Assembly (NCBI GenBank): GCA_949298635.1
Contig: CASFXG010000023.1
Location: 1 to 64,000 of the forward strand
DNA: 64,000 nucleotides
From: an uncultured Coriobacteriaceae bacterium
Lineage (GTDB): Bacteria > Actinomycetota > Coriobacteriia > Coriobacteriales > Coriobacteriaceae
Reading direction: 5' to 3'
Position numbers and translations under genes: made by a program. Positions 60,032 through 64,000 of the stretch are shown here, one piece after another. A model generated the notes under the pieces. The model did no database searches, was not told where the DNA came from, and worked only from the letters and a program-made list of their open reading frames with translations. How positions within the stretch are numbered: the first letter of the stretch is position 1; each line of letters begins with the position of its first letter.

Positions 60032-60060
60032 TTGCAGGGCGTTGCAGGCTAACCCTGCAA
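60032..60060. promoter_or_regulatory. Candidate operator for the PRD regulator
   Basis: TTGCAGGG (60032-60039) and CCCTGCAA (60053-60060) form an inverted repeat with an extra TTGCAGG (60042-60048) inside, midway between the divergent regulator and IIB genes. Location and symmetry suggest an activator site. Confidence 0.5.
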
Positions 60061-60154
60061 AGATTCGGTCGACGTTCCGTTTGCCGCGTGGTTCGATAAG
60101 CATGTCGTGCTGTCATGCCTCGAATGCCCGGGGCAGAACAAGAAGGGAGAGCCG

Positions 60155-60475
60155 ATGAAGAAGCTGAACGTGCTGCTCGTGTGCGGATCGGGGGCGAGCT
60201 CGGGCTTCATGGCCGCCAACATCCGCAAGGCGGCGAGCGCGCGCGGCCTGGACGTGAGCGTCGTCGCACGCAGCGAGTCCGAGATCGAGAGCTACATCGA
60301 CGACATCGATGTGCTCATGGCCGGCCCGCATCTCGCCTACATCATGGACGAGATCGACGAGTACGCCGAGGTGAACCCCGACCTCAAGGTCATCCTCATG
60401 CGCGGAGACTACTACTCCAAGCTGGATGGCGAGGCCGCCCTCGACCACATGCTCGAGGAGCTCGGCGAGAAGTAG
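60155..60475 (+). CDS. PTS lactose/cellobiose-family component IIB
   Basis: 106-aa cytoplasmic phosphocarrier with active-site Cys10 in VLLVCGSGASSGFMA. It passes phosphate from IIA to the sugar at IIC. The ATG at 60155 follows AGAAGGGAG. First gene of a IIB-IIC-IIA-GH1-HPr run transcribed away from the PRD regulator. Confidence 0.92.
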   Translation: MKKLNVLLVCGSGASSGFMAANIRKAASARGLDVSVVARSESEIESYIDDIDVLMAGPHLAYIMDEIDEYAEVNPDLKVILMRGDYYSKLDGEAALDHMLEELGEK

Positions 60476-60540
60476 CGCCGTCCCTTGCGACCGGGTATCG
60501 CACGGCGGTCGCCCCGCCGGCTTACGAAAGGAATTGATTC

Positions 60541-61827
60541 ATGGGCTTCATGAATTGGCTGGAAAACAGCTTCGCACCCAAGATGAATGCGATCAGCCGC
60601 AACGTCTGGGTCACCGCTATCAAAGACACCATGCTCCAGATTCTGCCGTTCATCTTCGTCGGCTCCATCTTCTGCGTGGGCACCATCATCGAGACGTACG
60701 TGACCCTGCCGTTCTCGTTCTGGACGCCGTTCGGCTGGACGATGGGTCTCCTGTCCCTCTTCGTGTCCTTCCTGCTCCCGCTCAACTTCTGCGAGCGCAA
60801 GAGGCTCCGCAAGACCCGCCTCGTGGCTGCCTGCTGCGGCGTGTCCTGCTTCCTCATCTCCATCACCCCGCAGGTCATGATCGACGGCACCGTGGGCTTC
60901 GGCTCCTCCGCGCTGGGCGCCGGCGGTATGTTCTGCGCCATGATCACCGGCGTGATCGTATGCATCGTGTTCAACCTCTTCGGTAAGTTCACCTTCTTCA
61001 AGGAGGACAGCGTCATCCCCGACTTCGTGCGCCAGTGGTTCGACGCCCTCCTGCCCATCACGATCGTTGTCTTCGGCATGTTCTTCGTCGTCCAGGTGCT
61101 CAACGTCAACCTGTACGCGCTCGTCGTGAGCATCTTCATGCCGCTCTCCGACGTGCTCAACACCTGGTGGGGCATGAGCCTCTTCTGGTTCATCACCTGC
61201 TTCATCTACTCCATGGGTATCTCTGGCTGGGTGCTTTCGCCTATCCAGACTCCCGTTCAGATGGCCACCATCGCCATCAACCTCGAACTCATCGCTGCCG
61301 GTACCGCTACGGCCGACAACCTGGGCATCTTCAACTACACCCTCATGTTCTGCACCTACATGTGGTGGGGTGGCATCGGTTCGACCATGCCGCTCGTCAT
61401 CATGATGCTCTTCTCCAAGGCCAAGGAGCTCAAGGCACTCGGTCGCGCGTGCTTGGGCCCTGCGATCTTCAACATCAACGAGCCCGTCGTCTTCGGCGCC
61501 ATCGCTTGGCGTCCCGTCATGATGGTCGCCATGTGGCTCCAGGGCATCCTCATCCCGCTCTTCACTTACCTGGGCGTGAAGGTGCTCCAGATCGCGCCGT
61601 TCAACAACATCCAGTTTGACCTCTGGTACTGCCCGTATCCCATCGGCACCTGGATCTCCACCCAGTCCGTCATGGCCGTGCTGTTCGTGATCGCGTCCTT
61701 TGTGGTGTCCGGCCTCATCTGGTACCCGTTCTTCAAGACGTATGAGAAGCAGCTCGTTGCCGAGGAGGCCGAAGAGGCTGCCAAGGCTGCCAAGAAGGCT
61801 GAGCGTCTCGAGGCAGCCGAGGCGTAA
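60541..61827 (+). CDS. PTS lactose/cellobiose-family component IIC
   Basis: 428-aa membrane permease of the CelB type with about ten hydrophobic helices. Diagnostic blocks are the N-terminal RNVWVTAIKDTMLQILPFIF and the substrate-binding FNINEPVVFGAIAWRP (about residue 310). The C-terminus is a charged, Ala/Glu/Lys-rich cytoplasmic tail. Substrates of this family are beta-glucosides such as cellobiose, chitobiose or aryl-glucosides; which one applies is not visible. Confidence 0.92.
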   Translation: MGFMNWLENSFAPKMNAISRNVWVTAIKDTMLQILPFIFVGSIFCVGTIIETYVTLPFSFWTPFGWTMGLLSLFVSFLLPLNFCERKRLRKTRLVAACCGVSCFLISITPQVMIDGTVGFGSSALGAGGMFCAMITGVIVCIVFNLFGKFTFFKEDSVIPDFVRQWFDALLPITIVVFGMFFVVQVLNVNLYALVVSIFMPLSDVLNTWWGMSLFWFITCFIYSMGISGWVLSPIQTPVQMATIAINLELIAAGTATADNLGIFNYTLMFCTYMWWGGIGSTMPLVIMMLFSKAKELKALGRACLGPAIFNINEPVVFGAIAWRPVMMVAMWLQGILIPLFTYLGVKVLQIAPFNNIQFDLWYCPYPIGTWISTQSVMAVLFVIASFVVSGLIWYPFFKTYEKQLVAEEAEEAAKAAKKAERLEAAEA

Positions 61828-61898
61828 GCTCTCCCGTCGCGCCGGGTGCCGCCTTGCGCTGCACCCGGTACCTAACTCATACCGAGAAGGAGGTATCC

Positions 61899-63720
<1,822 letters not shown>

Positions 63721-63779
63721 AGCGCACCTGATTCGTGGCGGGGCGGGCCCGCCTCGCCGCGCACATGAAGGAGACGGTC

Positions 63780-64000
63780 ATGTATTCAAAAGTAACGACG
63801 ATCACGAACCCGAGCGGCCTGCATGCGCGTCCGGCGGCTGTGTTCGTAAAGGCGGCCTCGGACTTCGCATCGAAGGTCACCCTGCGCAAGAACGAGGACG
63901 GTGCTCCCGAGCGCGACGCGAAATCCATCCTTATGGTTATGGGTATGGGGCTCGGCACCGGCTCTGAGGTAGAGATTTCCGCTGAGGGCGCAGACGAGCA
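63780..64000 (+). CDS. ptsH: HPr phosphocarrier protein, cut by the window end
   Basis: The first 73 codons are visible. The phosphorylation site is His15 in NPSGLHARPAAVFV, and Ser49 in AKSILMVMGMG matches the HPr-kinase site of Gram-positive HPr. AAGGAG precedes the ATG at 63780. Only about 15 residues are missing. Within a sugar-specific operon it could be the general HPr or a dedicated paralogue. Confidence 0.9.
   Translation, partial: MYSKVTTITNPSGLHARPAAVFVKAASDFASKVTLRKNEDGAPERDAKSILMVMGMGLGTGSEVEISAEGADE

Overview
The window is a high-GC chromosomal segment. Gene content points to a Coriobacteriia actinomycete, most like the gut genus Collinsella: several PTS sugar loci, a class II cobalamin-dependent ribonucleotide reductase, type III glutamine synthetase, a split cobalamin-dependent methionine synthase and a PFL/DUF711 protein. 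The genus is inferred from this combination, not proven. I see no phage, IS transposase, integrase or CRISPR array. Accessory content is one AbiEi-like gene and an unusual density of intergenic hairpin repeats.

Layout. (1) 1-17 kb: tRNA-Thr, then galT-galK-galM on the minus strand, divergent from a plus-strand locus: GH35 beta-galactosidase, mannose-family PTS IIB-IIC-IID, a membrane-anchored protein of unknown function, PTS IIA, a GntR/HutC regulator, AgaS, NagA/AgaA, a SIS protein, a PfkB sugar-phosphate kinase and a class II aldolase. Together these could form a complete route for a beta-galactosyl-HexNAc disaccharide such as galacto-N-biose. PTS uptake would be followed by intracellular release of galactose (Leloir enzymes) and of a phosphorylated N-acetylhexosamine (deacetylase, AgaS, tagatose-6-P kinase, aldolase). 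Near-identical 12-bp operator-like palindromes lie at the divergent promoter and before the IIA-gntR-agaS unit. (2) 17-31 kb: cutC, an AraC regulator, a HAD phosphatase, pyk, ltaE, hisS, ppc, an AbiEi-like gene bracketed by a palindrome, rplM-rpsI, PTS glucose IIA and nagB. (3) 31-42 kb: a large STAND-ATPase/BTAD regulator preceded by two pairs of 11-bp-spaced direct repeats, a YhbY RNA-binding protein, a Pro-rich membrane protein, nrdJ, an AEC transporter and two small membrane proteins. (4) 42-58 kb: the PFL/DUF711 protein; metF (apparently frameshifted), a stand-alone MetH reactivation domain and metH; gltD-gltB and glnN for ammonium assimilation. (5) 58-64 kb: a LicR-type PRD regulator divergent from a cellobiose-family PTS (IIB, IIC, IIA), a GH1 6-phospho-glycosidase whose acid/base Glu is Gln, and the start of HPr.

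The least explained content is intergenic. At least four families of imperfect palindromes are scattered between genes. In one family the stems differ completely from copy to copy while a loop of about 45-54 nt is conserved, suggesting a small mobile or maintained element seated in hairpin loops. No transposase that would move them is in this window.
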